The position numbers and the translations under genes are program-made. From Acidisoma cellulosilyticum (GTDB taxonomy: Bacteria; Pseudomonadota; Alphaproteobacteria; Acetobacterales; Acetobacteraceae), in the NCBI RefSeq assembly GCF_020621385.1, contig NZ_JAESVA010000006.1, positions 62,001 to 126,000 of the forward strand: a stretch of DNA of 64,000 bases, in the 5' to 3' direction. How positions within the stretch are numbered: the stretch's first letter is position 1; each line of letters begins with the position of its first letter. Under the pieces are notes generated by a model that saw nothing but the letters and a program-made list of their open reading frames with translations, searched no databases and was not told where the DNA came from. Of the stretch, positions 50,869-59,899 are shown piece by piece.

Positions 50869-51570
50869 ATGGATATCCACTTTCTCCTTGGTCTTATTCC
50901 GACGCTGCTCAGCGGTCTGCCGCTGACGCTGGAATTGACCGTCTTCTCGCTGCTCGGCGGCGGGGTGATCGCCCTTCTGCTGAACGGTTTGCGGGCCGGA
51001 TCCATAGTCGGCGCGCGCGTCGCTGATTTCTATGTTTTCCTCTTTCGCGGATCACCGCTGCTGTTGCAGATCTTTCTGATCTATTACGCCCCCGGCCAGT
51101 TTTCCTTCATCCGGCACAGCTTTGTCTGGCCTTTTCTGCGTGAGCCCTATGTCTGCGCGCTGCTCGCTTTGATGCTGAATGACGCCGCCTATACCAGCGA
51201 AATTATCCGGGCCGGACTGCGCGCGGCGCCGCGAGGCGCGATCGAGGCGGCGGTCGTCGGCGGCATGTCGCCGCTGACACGCCTGCGCCGCGTCATCCTG
51301 CCGCTCGCTTTCCGCCAGGCCCTTCCGGCTTACGGGATCGAGATCACCGGCATGCTGAAATCAACCTCGCTGGCCAGCGTCGTCACCCTGATGGATGTCA
51401 CCGGCATCGCCAGCGCCGAGGTCTCCCAGACCTATCGGGCGATCGAGGTCTTTCTGACGGCGGCTGTCATCTACCTCGTTCTCGTCACCCTTGTGACCTA
51501 TGGCGTGCAGCGGCTGGAAGGCTGGCTTTCCCCCACGCGGACCCCTCTTTCGGCAAGGAGCGCGGCATGA
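50869..51570 (+). CDS. Amino acid ABC transporter permease (HisM-like)
   Basis: 233 aa. FRGSPLLLQIFLIYYAPGQF, a canonical docking loop GAIEAAVVGGMSPLTRLRRVILPLAFRQALPAYGIE, then LKSTSLASVVTLMDVTG. Second membrane subunit of the importer; its stop overlaps the ATPase start by four bases. Confidence 0.92.
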   Translation: MDIHFLLGLIPTLLSGLPLTLELTVFSLLGGGVIALLLNGLRAGSIVGARVADFYVFLFRGSPLLLQIFLIYYAPGQFSFIRHSFVWPFLREPYVCALLALMLNDAAYTSEIIRAGLRAAPRGAIEAAVVGGMSPLTRLRRVILPLAFRQALPAYGIEITGMLKSTSLASVVTLMDVTGIASAEVSQTYRAIEVFLTAAVIYLVLVTLVTYGVQRLEGWLSPTRTPLSARSAA

Positions 51571-52340
51571 CCGAGGCTGCCATCCGCCTCAGCGGCATTC
51601 ATAAAAGCTTCGGCGCCCATCATGTGCTGCGCGGCATCGACCTTCAGGCCCGCAATGGCGAGGTCATCTCCATCATCGGGGGCAGCGGCTCAGGCAAAAG
51701 CACGCTCCTGCGCTGCGTTCCGCTGCTGGAACAGCCCGACAGCGGGCAGATCGCGGTCGGCGACGACAGCATCAGCCTTGGCGAGCCCGGCCAGCGCCTG
51801 ACGGGGCGCGACCGCCAGGCCATGCGCCGGCTGCGCAGCCAACTCGGTTTCGTCTTCCAGAACTTCAATCTCTGGCCGCATATGACGGCGCTGCAAAATG
51901 TAATGGAACTGCCGCTGCATGTGCAGAAGCGCCCCCGCGCGGAATGCCGGGAGGAGGCGGAGGCTTTGCTGGAACGTGTCGGGCTGACGGCCCGGCGCGA
52001 TGCCTGGCCGTCGCAACTCTCGGGCGGGCAGCAGCAGCGCGTCGCCATCGCCCGGGCACTCGCCGTCCGCCCGCGTGCTTTGCTGTTTGACGAACCGACC
52101 AGCGCGCTTGATCCTGAACTGGTGGGTGAAGTGTTGACCGTCATCCGCGCTTTGGCAGAGGAAGGCAGGACCATGGTGCTGGTGACGCATGAAATGGGCT
52201 TCGCGCGCCATGTCTCGCACCGTGCGATCTATCTGCATGACGGCCGGATCGAGGAGGAAGGCCCGCCCGAGCAGGTCTTCGACAATCCCCTGTCGGAGCG
52301 TTGCCGGCGCTTCGTCAGCCATCACCTCAGCCGCAATTGA
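51567..52340 (+). CDS. Amino acid ABC transporter ATP-binding protein (HisP/GlnQ-like)
   Basis: 257 aa, normal length. Walker A GGSGSGKSTLLRC, Q-loop FQNFNLWPHMTALQNVM, signature LSGGQQQRVAIARAL, Walker B ALLFDEPTSALD, switch VTHEMGFARHVS. ATGA overlap with the upstream permease gene. The frame ends directly before the GntR gene, which is probably in the same transcript. Confidence 0.94.
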   Translation: MTEAAIRLSGIHKSFGAHHVLRGIDLQARNGEVISIIGGSGSGKSTLLRCVPLLEQPDSGQIAVGDDSISLGEPGQRLTGRDRQAMRRLRSQLGFVFQNFNLWPHMTALQNVMELPLHVQKRPRAECREEAEALLERVGLTARRDAWPSQLSGGQQQRVAIARALAVRPRALLFDEPTSALDPELVGEVLTVIRALAEEGRTMVLVTHEMGFARHVSHRAIYLHDGRIEEEGPPEQVFDNPLSERCRRFVSHHLSRN

Positions 52341-52345
52341 CCCGC

Positions 52346-53041
52346 ATGCTCGGCGCTCCTCCGGAAGACCCGCCTATCGCGCGCCACAGCCTGGCCGATC
52401 AGGCCATGCTGCGCCTGCGGCAGGATATCGTGCAAGGCCGACTGGCCCCGGATGAGGTGCTGACCGAGCAATCCCTGTCGGCGCGTCTGGGCGTCGGGCG
52501 GGGCACCGTGCGCACCGCCTTGTTCAGCCTGGAAGCCGATGAACTGGTGGTCCGCGCGCCCTATTCCAATTGGCGCGTCGCCCCGCTGAACGAGCAGGTG
52601 ATCTGGGAAATCTATACGCTGCGCGAAGCGCTGGAGGGATTGGCGGCGCGGGTTCTCGCCGACCGGCTGACCGAGAATGGCCTTATCCGCTTGCAGCGGG
52701 CGCTCGCGGGGCTGGTCGCGGTGGAGGATGCCTCCGCCGATGCCCGCGTCGCTGCCGACCTGCATCTGCATCGCGACATCGTCGAGCTGACGCGGCACAG
52801 CCATCTCATCCGCCGCTATGCCGCGCTCTCCGCCAAGATCGAATGGCTCTATCGCTGGTCGGAACGGCATTGGCCAAAGCGCCGGCCGATGGCCGACAGC
52901 CATATCCACCTTATCCAGGCGCTGACCGGCGGGGACGGCGATGCGGCGGAGGCCGCGGTGCGGCTGCATATCTCCATCAGCCTGCGCGAAGATCTCGACG
53001 GGTTTCGTGAATTGCAGGCGCAATCCGTCGATCCCGTCTGA
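52346..53041 (+). CDS. GntR-family transcriptional regulator (FadR/FCD type)
   Basis: 231 aa from the ATG at 52346; a TTG at 52337 overlapping the ATPase stop is an alternative. N-terminal winged HTH: LADQAMLRLRQDIVQGRLAPDEVLTEQSLSARLGVGRGTVRTALFSLEADELVV. The C-terminal all-helical FCD domain has IYTLREALEGLAARVLAD, DLHLHRDIVELTRHSHLI and HIHLIQALTGGDGDAAEAAVRLHI, with metal-ligand histidines. Last gene of the amidohydrolase/amino acid importer unit and its likely regulator. Confidence 0.9.
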   Translation: MLGAPPEDPPIARHSLADQAMLRLRQDIVQGRLAPDEVLTEQSLSARLGVGRGTVRTALFSLEADELVVRAPYSNWRVAPLNEQVIWEIYTLREALEGLAARVLADRLTENGLIRLQRALAGLVAVEDASADARVAADLHLHRDIVELTRHSHLIRRYAALSAKIEWLYRWSERHWPKRRPMADSHIHLIQALTGGDGDAAEAAVRLHISISLREDLDGFRELQAQSVDPV

Positions 53042-53164
53042 CCGGCCCCGAACCGCCCAGGCTGCCGCCCCTGGTGCTCTGCCGTCAGCGATGGGATAAT
53101 ACCCTCGACTATGCGCTGGCGGCATGCATGTCGCTGGCTTCAACCGGTATGAAAGTCGAGCGCA

Positions 53165-54007
53165 ATGACCGAAACCGCCCCCTATACCCCGCCCAAGGTC
53201 TGGACGGCCGAAGCATCGTCCGGCGGTGCTTTCGCCAATATCAACCGCCCCGTCGCGGGGCCGACGCATGAGAAGACGCTCCCCGTCGGCGAACACCCCT
53301 TCCAGCTCTATTCCCTGGCGACGCCGAACGGCCAAAAAGTCACGATCATGCTGGAGGAGCTGCTCGCCCTCGGCCATCAGGGCGCCGAATACGATGCCTG
53401 GCTGATCCGCATCAACGAAGGCAGCCAATTCTCCAGCGGCTTCGTGGACGTCAATCCGAACAGCAAGATCCCGGCCTTGCTCGACCGCAGCACGCAGCCG
53501 CCGACGCGCGTTTTCGAATCCGGCTCCATCCTCCTCTATCTGGCGGAGAAATTCGGCGCCCTGCTGCCGCAGGACCCAGCCGGACGGACAGAGGCTTTGA
53601 ACTGGCTCTTCTGGCAAATGGCCTCGGCGCCTTATCTCGGCGGCGGCTTCGGCCATTTCTATGCCTATGCGCCCGAGAAGTTCGAATACCCCATCAACCG
53701 CTTCACCATGGAGACGAAGCGGCAGCTGGATGTGCTCGACCGGCAATTGGCCGAGCACCCTTATATCGCCGGGGCTGAATACAGCATCGCCGATATCGCC
53801 ATTTGGCCCTGGTATGGCGGGCTGGTGCTGGGCGCGCTTTATAACGCGGCCGAATTCCTCTCGGTGCAGGATTATAAGCACCTGGGCCGCTGGGCGGCGG
53901 AGATCGCCGCTCGTCCGGCGGTCCTGCGCGGGCGGCGCGTCAACCGGGTCTGGGGTCCCGAGGAGGACCAGTTGGCCGAGCGTCATAGCGCTGCCGATTT
54001 CGGCTGA
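53165..54007 (+). CDS. YghU-type glutathione transferase (disulfide-bond oxidoreductase)
   Basis: 280 aa. The extended N-terminus before the thioredoxin fold (YTPPKVWTAEASSGGAFANINRPVAGPTHEKTLPVGEHPFQLYSLATPNGQKV) is the hallmark of YghU. VNPNSKIPALLDRSTQPPTRVFESGSILLYLAEKFG forms the glutathione site. The C-terminal helical domain has YIAGAEYSIADIAIWPWYGG. YghU binds two glutathiones and reduces disulfides or peroxides. A hairpin follows 20 bases after the stop. Confidence 0.93.
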   Translation: MTETAPYTPPKVWTAEASSGGAFANINRPVAGPTHEKTLPVGEHPFQLYSLATPNGQKVTIMLEELLALGHQGAEYDAWLIRINEGSQFSSGFVDVNPNSKIPALLDRSTQPPTRVFESGSILLYLAEKFGALLPQDPAGRTEALNWLFWQMASAPYLGGGFGHFYAYAPEKFEYPINRFTMETKRQLDVLDRQLAEHPYIAGAEYSIADIAIWPWYGGLVLGALYNAAEFLSVQDYKHLGRWAAEIAARPAVLRGRRVNRVWGPEEDQLAERHSAADFG

Positions 54008-54026
54008 AGCCAGGCTGCATGGCATT

Positions 54027-54052
54027 GGGCGCGGGGGCGATGGCCCGCGCCC
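54027..54052 (+). terminator. GC-rich hairpin after the YghU-like gene
   Basis: GGGCGCGGG (54027-54035), eight-base loop, CCCGCGCCC (54044-54052), nine perfect pairs starting 20 bases after the stop codon. No T-run follows, so it may be a pause or RNA-end stabiliser rather than a full intrinsic terminator. Confidence 0.5.
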
Positions 54053-54543
54053 GTCGCGCCCCCCAGGCTGTGACAAAACGGCTGGCAATAGGTCCAAGCG
54101 AGCCACCGCATAAATTTTAACTGGTTCGAAACGATCAGCCCTTTCGGGTTGTTCTGACCGTCCGACGCTTGGCCGGCGCTTAACCGGCGCGGGGACGCCT
54201 TGCGTCGGCGCGGCGCCTTAGCACCCCAAAATCGCGGTCCGCCAGCCGCAGCCCCGCCGTTCGATGCGGCAAGGCAATTTTTTGAATTGTACCGGTATCG
54301 AACCGCAAGGCTTGAACAATAAGTGATTTATCGTAATAATTGTCGAGAGACAAAAACGCATCTCGGCTAGCTTAGCTTCCGTCCGCCTGTCATCGGATCC
54401 AAGACGTGTGACAGCCTGACGCTCGTTTGGCTGAAGGAACGGACCCGGATAAGGGACCGTTTCAATCGACTGCCTCAGTAACGATCGTATAGCACCCCAT
54501 TGCGGCTGATGGGGATGTCCAAAGATAAACGAGGGAAGTTGCG
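54053..54543. other. 491-base promoter region of the RND efflux operon
   Basis: No gene recognised. Contains a candidate promoter: -35 TTGAAC (54312-54317), 16 bases, -10 TAATAA (54334-54339), overlapped by an ACAAT...ATTGT inverted pair that could be a repressor site. A CCGGCGC direct repeat lies at about 54173-54189. The leader to the efflux gene would be about 200 bases long, unusually long, and could hold regulatory RNA structure. No local regulator gene is present. Confidence 0.35.
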
Positions 54544-55794
54544 ATGACCGAAGCGGTTCGGCCGAAACCAGATGAGTGCCGCGCTAGGTCTGTCGCGCAA
54601 GCCCGCGCCAAGGCGCCGTTGCGATGGGCGATAGCGGCGACACTGTTCGGGTCGGCGACCCTTGCCTATTGTCAGGCCGGGGGCAGTTTCCCTCTGATCC
54701 GCACGGCATCGGCCCAATTTGCCAGCACGCTGCCGTCTGTGGTTGTGAGCTATCCGTTACAGCATGATGAAGATGCCCGCATCGCCTTTCTGGGCCAGTT
54801 TTCCGCCGTGAACCGGGTTGAACTGCGCGCGCAAGTGGGTGGCGTTCTGTCCGAAATACATTTCCAGGACGGCCAAATCGTCCATCAAGGCGACCTTCTC
54901 TTCGTGATCGATCCGACACCTTATGAGATCAATCTGGCACAAGCGAAAGCACAGCTCGCTTCCGCTCAGGCTAAATATATTCTTGCGAAACAAGAATTAT
55001 ACCGCGCGCAAACCTTGAAAGAAACGACCTTCGGCACCGCCGAGAATGTCGACGAACGCACGGCCGACGCATCGCTCGCCGAAGCCGCCGTTGAAGCGGC
55101 CACCGCGACCATTCGGGATGCCGCCTTCGATCTTCAACATTGCAATATTGTGGCGCCCTTCACGGGGCGGATCGGCGCGCATCAAGTGTCGATCGGCAGT
55201 CTCGTCGCCGGCAGTCGTTTCTCGACCTCGCCTACGACCCTGTTGGGCATATTGGTTTCGCTCGATCCGATTTATTTTAACTTCGACATGAGCGAGGCGG
55301 ATTATCTCCGCTTCGAGACCTATCGCAGGGCGCAAGGTACGAAATTCGAGGGCCGGGTCATGATCCGGCTGAGCGACGAGACGCATTTCCTGCATCCCGG
55401 TCAGTTGGACTTCGTCAATAACGAAATAGACCGGTCAAGCGGGACGATCCATGCACGCGCGGCCTTGCCCAACACTGATCTTTCCTTGACGCCCGGTGCC
55501 TTCGGCCGTGTCCGTTTAACCGTCAGCCCGCCCGCCCCCGCGCTATTGGTGCCGGACGCCTCCGTTCTTCTCGATCAGGACCAGCATATCGTATTGACGG
55601 TCGCCGATGACGGCACGGTTGTGCCGAAAACCGTCGAGATCGGCGGCATGCGGGGCGGTCTGCGCATGATCGATTCAGGGCTGACGGCCCAGGATCGGGT
55701 CATCATTGACGGGATCGTGCGGGCAAACCCCGGCATGAAGGTCAAGGCTGATCCCGGGTCGATAAAATATGACGCGCCGGACGGACAGCAATAA
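54544..55794 (+). CDS. RND efflux periplasmic adaptor subunit (membrane fusion protein)
   Basis: 416 aa. N-terminal membrane anchor/signal (ALRWAIAATLFGSATLAYC region). A barrel-sandwich half-motif VELRAQVGGVLSEIHFQDGQIVHQGDLLFVIDPTPYE, an alpha-hairpin with LAQAKAQLASAQAKYILAKQEL, and the second lipoyl half CNIVAPFTGRIGAHQVSIGSLV follow. MexE/AcrA class. GAGGGAA seven bases before the ATG. Links the inner-membrane pump encoded 15 bases downstream to an outer-membrane channel; no TolC-like gene is nearby. Confidence 0.93.
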   Translation: MTEAVRPKPDECRARSVAQARAKAPLRWAIAATLFGSATLAYCQAGGSFPLIRTASAQFASTLPSVVVSYPLQHDEDARIAFLGQFSAVNRVELRAQVGGVLSEIHFQDGQIVHQGDLLFVIDPTPYEINLAQAKAQLASAQAKYILAKQELYRAQTLKETTFGTAENVDERTADASLAEAAVEAATATIRDAAFDLQHCNIVAPFTGRIGAHQVSIGSLVAGSRFSTSPTTLLGILVSLDPIYFNFDMSEADYLRFETYRRAQGTKFEGRVMIRLSDETHFLHPGQLDFVNNEIDRSSGTIHARAALPNTDLSLTPGAFGRVRLTVSPPAPALLVPDASVLLDQDQHIVLTVADDGTVVPKTVEIGGMRGGLRMIDSGLTAQDRVIIDGIVRANPGMKVKADPGSIKYDAPDGQQ

Positions 55795-55809
55795 TCAATC
55801 GAGGTCGTC

Positions 55810-58800
55810 ATGCGCTTTCCGCATTTTTTTATTGACCGCCCGATCTTTGCCATCGTTCTCAGCACCTTCGTAACGATCATCGGGCTTGGCGCGCTGGTGA
55901 TCCTGCCCGTCGCGCAATATCCCGAGATCGTCCCGCCGACGGTACAGATCACCACCGTCTATCCCGGCGCCTCGGCCGAGACCGTGGCGCGCACCGTCGC
56001 GACACCGTTGGAGCAGGAGATCAACGGCGTCGAGAATATGCTCTATCTCAGCAGCCAATCCACGGGTGACGGAAAACTGACCGTTACGGTCACATTCCGT
56101 TTGGGCACCGACCTTAACGTCGCGCAGATGCTCACCCAGAACCGGGTCGATAACGCACTCTCCCGCCTGCCCGATGACGTGCAGCGGCAAGGCGTGGAGG
56201 TGCGCAAATCCACGCCCAATATCCTGCTCGCCGTGCATCTGTACTCGCCGGACAAGTCCCGTGACGTGCTTTATCTCTCGAACTACGCGACGCTTCACGT
56301 CAAGGACGCGCTTGCGCGCCTTCCGGGGGTGGGTGACGTCCAATATATCGGCGCGCGCGAATATGCGATGCGCATCTGGCTGGACCCGGACAAGATCGCG
56401 TCGCGCAATATGAATGCGTCCGAGGTCCTGGCCGCCTTGCGTGCCCAGAATTTGCAGGTCTCCGCCGGCATTCTCAATCAGACCCCGGTCACCTCGCATC
56501 AAGCCTATCAGATGAACGTCGAGACTCTGGGTCGGCTGACGACGCCGAAACAGTTTGAAGATATCGTGCTTAAAACCGATGCCGACGGGCATGTGACCCG
56601 ATTGCGCGACGTCGGCCGTGCCGAGATCGGCGCCGCCGATTATGGCTCGACAAGCTATATGGACCGCGGACCGGGGCTTCCGCTTTTGATCTTCGCGGAA
56701 CCCGGCGCCAACTCCCTCGCCGTCAATAGCGAGGTCCTGCAGACCATGGACCGCTTGTCCCGGCAATTTCCCGCCGGGGTCGGGTTCAAGATCATTTATG
56801 ACCCGACCATCTTCATCAGCAAGTCGATCGACCATGTCGTCCATACGATCTTCGAGGCGATCATCCTCGTGGTGCTCGTGGTCGTGGTCTTCCTGCAGAC
56901 CTGGCGGGCCTCCGTGATCCCCGTCATCGCCATCCCGGTCTCCTTGATCGGTTCCTTCGCGATACTGAATATCCTGGGAATTTCCCTCAATAATCTTTCG
57001 CTCTTCGGCTTGATCCTTGCGGTCGGCATCGTCGTCGACGACGCGATCGTCGTGGTCGAGAATGTCGAGCGTAATCTGCGGCTCGGCATGGCGCCAAAGG
57101 AAGCCGCTCATAAGACGATGGACGAGGTCGGCGGGGCGATCATTGCAATCGCCCTGACGCTTTGCGCCGTTTTCATACCCTCAGCCTTCATCTCCGGCAT
57201 ATCCGGGCAGTTCTTCAAGCAATTCGCGGTCACCATCGCGGCCTCGACCATCATATCCTGCTTCGTGTCGCTGACGCTGAGCCCCGCGCTCTGCGCGCTG
57301 CTTCTGAAGCCTCACGAAATGGGCGGGCCTGCCCGTCGCGGCCTGTTGCGGCGCCTCGTCCAGGGCGGTTTCGACCGCTTCAATATCGCCTTCAATGGGA
57401 TGGCCGATGCCTATAGCGCGCTGACACGTCGCTTTTTGCGACTGAGCGCCTTGGTTCTCATCATCTATGTCGGGTTGCTTGCCTTGACGGTGTTCCAGTT
57501 TTCCAGAACGCCGACCGGGTTCATCCCCGAACAGGATCAAGGCTATCTGATCACGATCGTCCAATTGCCGCCGGGCTCCACCCTCGTGCGCACGGAAGCC
57601 GTGGTCGAACAGGCCATCAACATCATGCTCGATACGCCCGGCGTGCAGCATGTCGCGCCATTCGCGGGCCTCGACGCCACGACCTTTACGGTGGCGCCGA
57701 ATGCGGGGACGATTTTCTCCGGCCTGCCGTCCTTGTACGATATGGCGACGCACGGGATCACGGCGAATGGCGTGCTGGCACAGCTGCGTCAGCGCCTGTC
57801 CGTGATCAAAGGCGCCTATGTCCTCACGATACCGCCGCCGCCCGTCCAGGGCCTCGGCAATGCCGGCGGCTTCAAGATGATGCTGGAGGATCAGGCCGGA
57901 TTGGGCCCCGATGTTTTGGCGCAGGCGGCCCAGTCCCTGGTCTCAGCCGCGAATAGCGATCCGGCGATCGTCGGCGCCTTCACCTTGTTCAGCACGCGGG
58001 CGCCGTCGCTTTATCTGAATATCGATCGCCAGAAGGCGGAAATGGTCGGCCTGACGCCGACCGACGTGTTCAACACGCTGCAAGTCTATCTGGGCTCGCA
58101 ATATGTCAATGACTTCAACTATCTCGGCCGGACCTACGAAGTCATTGTCCAGGCGGACGGCAAATTCCGCCGCAGCAATGGCGACATCTCCGGACTGAAG
58201 GCCCGCAATATCAGCGGGGATATGGTGCCTGTCGGCACCGTCGCCTCGTTCCTCGATCGGACAGCGCCTTATCGCGTGCCACGCTACAACCTCTTTCCAG
58301 CCGCCGAGGTGCAGGGCGTGGCGGCACCCGGCGTCGCCACGGGAACGGCCTTGGCCCATATGGAGGCCTTGGCGCAAAAACTGCTGCCGCGCGGGATCAG
58401 CTACGAATGGACCGATTTGGCCTATCAACAGGAACAGAAAGGCACGCCGACCTGGCTGGTCTTCGGCGCGGCGGCCTTGTTCGTTTTCCTGGTGCTGGCG
58501 GCACAATATGAAAGCTTGAAACTGCCCTTGGCGGTCGTTCTTATCGTGCCGATGTGCCTGCTCGCCTCGGTCACCGGCTTGCGGCTGAGAGGCATGCCGA
58601 TCGACATTCTGGCGCAGATCGGCTTCGTGGTCCTGGTCGGCCTGGCCGCCAAGAACGCCATTCTGATCGTGGAATTCGCGCGTCAGGCCGAGGACGAGGG
58701 CCTGTCCCTCACGGACGCCACGGCCAAGGCGGCAAGGACGCGACTGCGGCCCATCCTGATGACCTCCTTCGCCTTCATCCTGGGAGTCGCACCGCTCGTC

Positions 58801-58986
58801 GTATCGACGGGCGCGGGCGCGGAGATGCGGCAGTCGCTCGGCACCGCCGTCTTCTTCGGCATGCTGGGCGTCACCCTGTTCGGCCTGCTCTTTACGCCGA
58901 CGTTCTATACGGTGGTCCGGCGCCTCCGCTGGAAGCGTGGTCCTGTTGCAACCCCTCACCCGGCCGAACAGACGCTCCCGAAATAG
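55810..58986 (+). CDS. RND efflux transporter, HAE1 family (MexF/AcrB-like)
   Basis: 1058 aa, full length. N-terminus FFIDRPIFAIVLSTFVTIIGLGAL; the proton-relay Asp pair in GIVVDDAIVVVENVERNL (TM4); FIPEQDQGYLI at the start of the second periplasmic half; C-terminal RPILMTSFAFILGVAPLV and GMLGVTLFGLLFTPTFYTVVRR. Proton-driven trimeric export of hydrophobic compounds, likely drugs or toxic aromatics. Forms an operon with the adaptor gene. Convergent with a hydrolase gene at a hairpin. Confidence 0.95.
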   Translation: MRFPHFFIDRPIFAIVLSTFVTIIGLGALVILPVAQYPEIVPPTVQITTVYPGASAETVARTVATPLEQEINGVENMLYLSSQSTGDGKLTVTVTFRLGTDLNVAQMLTQNRVDNALSRLPDDVQRQGVEVRKSTPNILLAVHLYSPDKSRDVLYLSNYATLHVKDALARLPGVGDVQYIGAREYAMRIWLDPDKIASRNMNASEVLAALRAQNLQVSAGILNQTPVTSHQAYQMNVETLGRLTTPKQFEDIVLKTDADGHVTRLRDVGRAEIGAADYGSTSYMDRGPGLPLLIFAEPGANSLAVNSEVLQTMDRLSRQFPAGVGFKIIYDPTIFISKSIDHVVHTIFEAIILVVLVVVVFLQTWRASVIPVIAIPVSLIGSFAILNILGISLNNLSLFGLILAVGIVVDDAIVVVENVERNLRLGMAPKEAAHKTMDEVGGAIIAIALTLCAVFIPSAFISGISGQFFKQFAVTIAASTIISCFVSLTLSPALCALLLKPHEMGGPARRGLLRRLVQGGFDRFNIAFNGMADAYSALTRRFLRLSALVLIIYVGLLALTVFQFSRTPTGFIPEQDQGYLITIVQLPPGSTLVRTEAVVEQAINIMLDTPGVQHVAPFAGLDATTFTVAPNAGTIFSGLPSLYDMATHGITANGVLAQLRQRLSVIKGAYVLTIPPPPVQGLGNAGGFKMMLEDQAGLGPDVLAQAAQSLVSAANSDPAIVGAFTLFSTRAPSLYLNIDRQKAEMVGLTPTDVFNTLQVYLGSQYVNDFNYLGRTYEVIVQADGKFRRSNGDISGLKARNISGDMVPVGTVASFLDRTAPYRVPRYNLFPAAEVQGVAAPGVATGTALAHMEALAQKLLPRGISYEWTDLAYQQEQKGTPTWLVFGAAALFVFLVLAAQYESLKLPLAVVLIVPMCLLASVTGLRLRGMPIDILAQIGFVVLVGLAAKNAILIVEFARQAEDEGLSLTDATAKAARTRLRPILMTSFAFILGVAPLVVSTGAGAEMRQSLGTAVFFGMLGVTLFGLLFTPTFYTVVRRLRWKRGPVATPHPAEQTLPK

Positions 58987-58988
58987 AT

Positions 58989-59017
58989 GCCGCCGACCCG
59001 CGGATATGGTCGGCGGC
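58989..59017. terminator. 10-bp hairpin between convergent efflux and hydrolase genes
   Basis: GCCGCCGACC (58989-58998), nine-base loop, GGTCGGCGGC (59008-59017), all ten pairs perfect. It occupies the 39-base gap between two convergent stops and so can serve both strands. No T-run. Confidence 0.6.
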
Positions 59018-59025
59018 CGGTCGCA

Positions 59026-59880
59026 TCAGCGCAAACGATGGGCCTCGAAATCCTCGCCGGCCGCGAAACGCGTCATCAGATCGGTGACCATCTCCGGCTG
59101 CTCGACATGGGGAACATGGGCGCAGTCCGGAAGCCCGACGAAATAGGCTTCGCGCGCCTGCCGGCCGAGCGCCATGGCGCGATCCGCATTCGCGCGCGGG
59201 TCATTCAAACCCCATAGCATCAGCAAAGGGCAATCGATCTCGCCGAAACGGTTATGGACGTCCCATTCCCGGCAGGCTTCAAGATTCATCTTGCCTTCCA
59301 TGATCGCCTCAAACCCGCGCTTCAGGTGCGGCTGGGCGAAAACGTTCATTTGCATGATTTCCAGGGCATGCGGGACGCTGGCCAGGTCATAGACCATGCC
59401 CGCCAGGCGCTTGCGCACCGTCTCCAGGGAGGGGTTCGCCATGGTCGCCAGCGCCGCCGCCTTTGCCGCGCGGAAGCTTTCCAGACGCTGCTCGTCAGGC
59501 ATGGAGACCGAGGCCGAGCTCAGCAGCGTGAGCTTCTCCACCTTACCCTTGCGCGCGAAATAGATCAGCAGCGCCAGAAGCGCGCCGTAGGAACTGCCGC
59601 AGAGGAAGAACTTATCGATGCCGAAAGCGTCGAGCACGCCGAGGAGATGCTTCACCATATGCGGCTGCGGCGGACCGCTTTCGAAATCACCCACGCCAGT
59701 GAAGCCATGCCCCATCAGATCCGGCGCGATAACGGTGAAGTATTTGCTGAGCGGATCAATCACCCGCATCCATGAATCGGTTGATGCGCCAATGCCGTGT
59801 ACCAGCAGCAAAGGCGGGCCGCTGCCCTCGACATAGCAGCGGGTCAGGATTCCATTGGCCTCGATATAGGCGACGCGCAT
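59026..59880 (-). CDS. Alpha/beta hydrolase (C-C or ester hydrolase, MhpC-like)
   Basis: 284 aa from the ATG at 59880, which has AAAGG about eight bases upstream; a start 16 codons earlier encodes a poor N-terminus. LLLVHGIGASTDSWMRVIDPLSKYFTVIAPDLMGHGFT, nucleophile Ser in LCGSSYGALLALL, acid Asp in LWGLNDPRANADRA, and His in LPDCAHVPHVEQPEMV. Resembles meta-cleavage product hydrolases. Located 19 bases after the NicX/M29-like gene on the same strand, so ring-fission products are a plausible substrate (inference). Confidence 0.87.
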   Translation of the reverse strand: MRVAYIEANGILTRCYVEGSGPPLLLVHGIGASTDSWMRVIDPLSKYFTVIAPDLMGHGFTGVGDFESGPPQPHMVKHLLGVLDAFGIDKFFLCGSSYGALLALLIYFARKGKVEKLTLLSSASVSMPDEQRLESFRAAKAAALATMANPSLETVRKRLAGMVYDLASVPHALEIMQMNVFAQPHLKRGFEAIMEGKMNLEACREWDVHNRFGEIDCPLLMLWGLNDPRANADRAMALGRQAREAYFVGLPDCAHVPHVEQPEMVTDLMTRFAAGEDFEAHRLR

Positions 59881-59899
59881 TGCGGATACCTTTTTCGGA

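Noticed and set aside
52322-54106. 594-codon antisense frame across the GntR and glutathione transferase genes
   Set aside because: Both plus-strand genes have clear domains; the antisense product matches nothing and spans an intergenic gap only because GC-rich DNA lacks stops.
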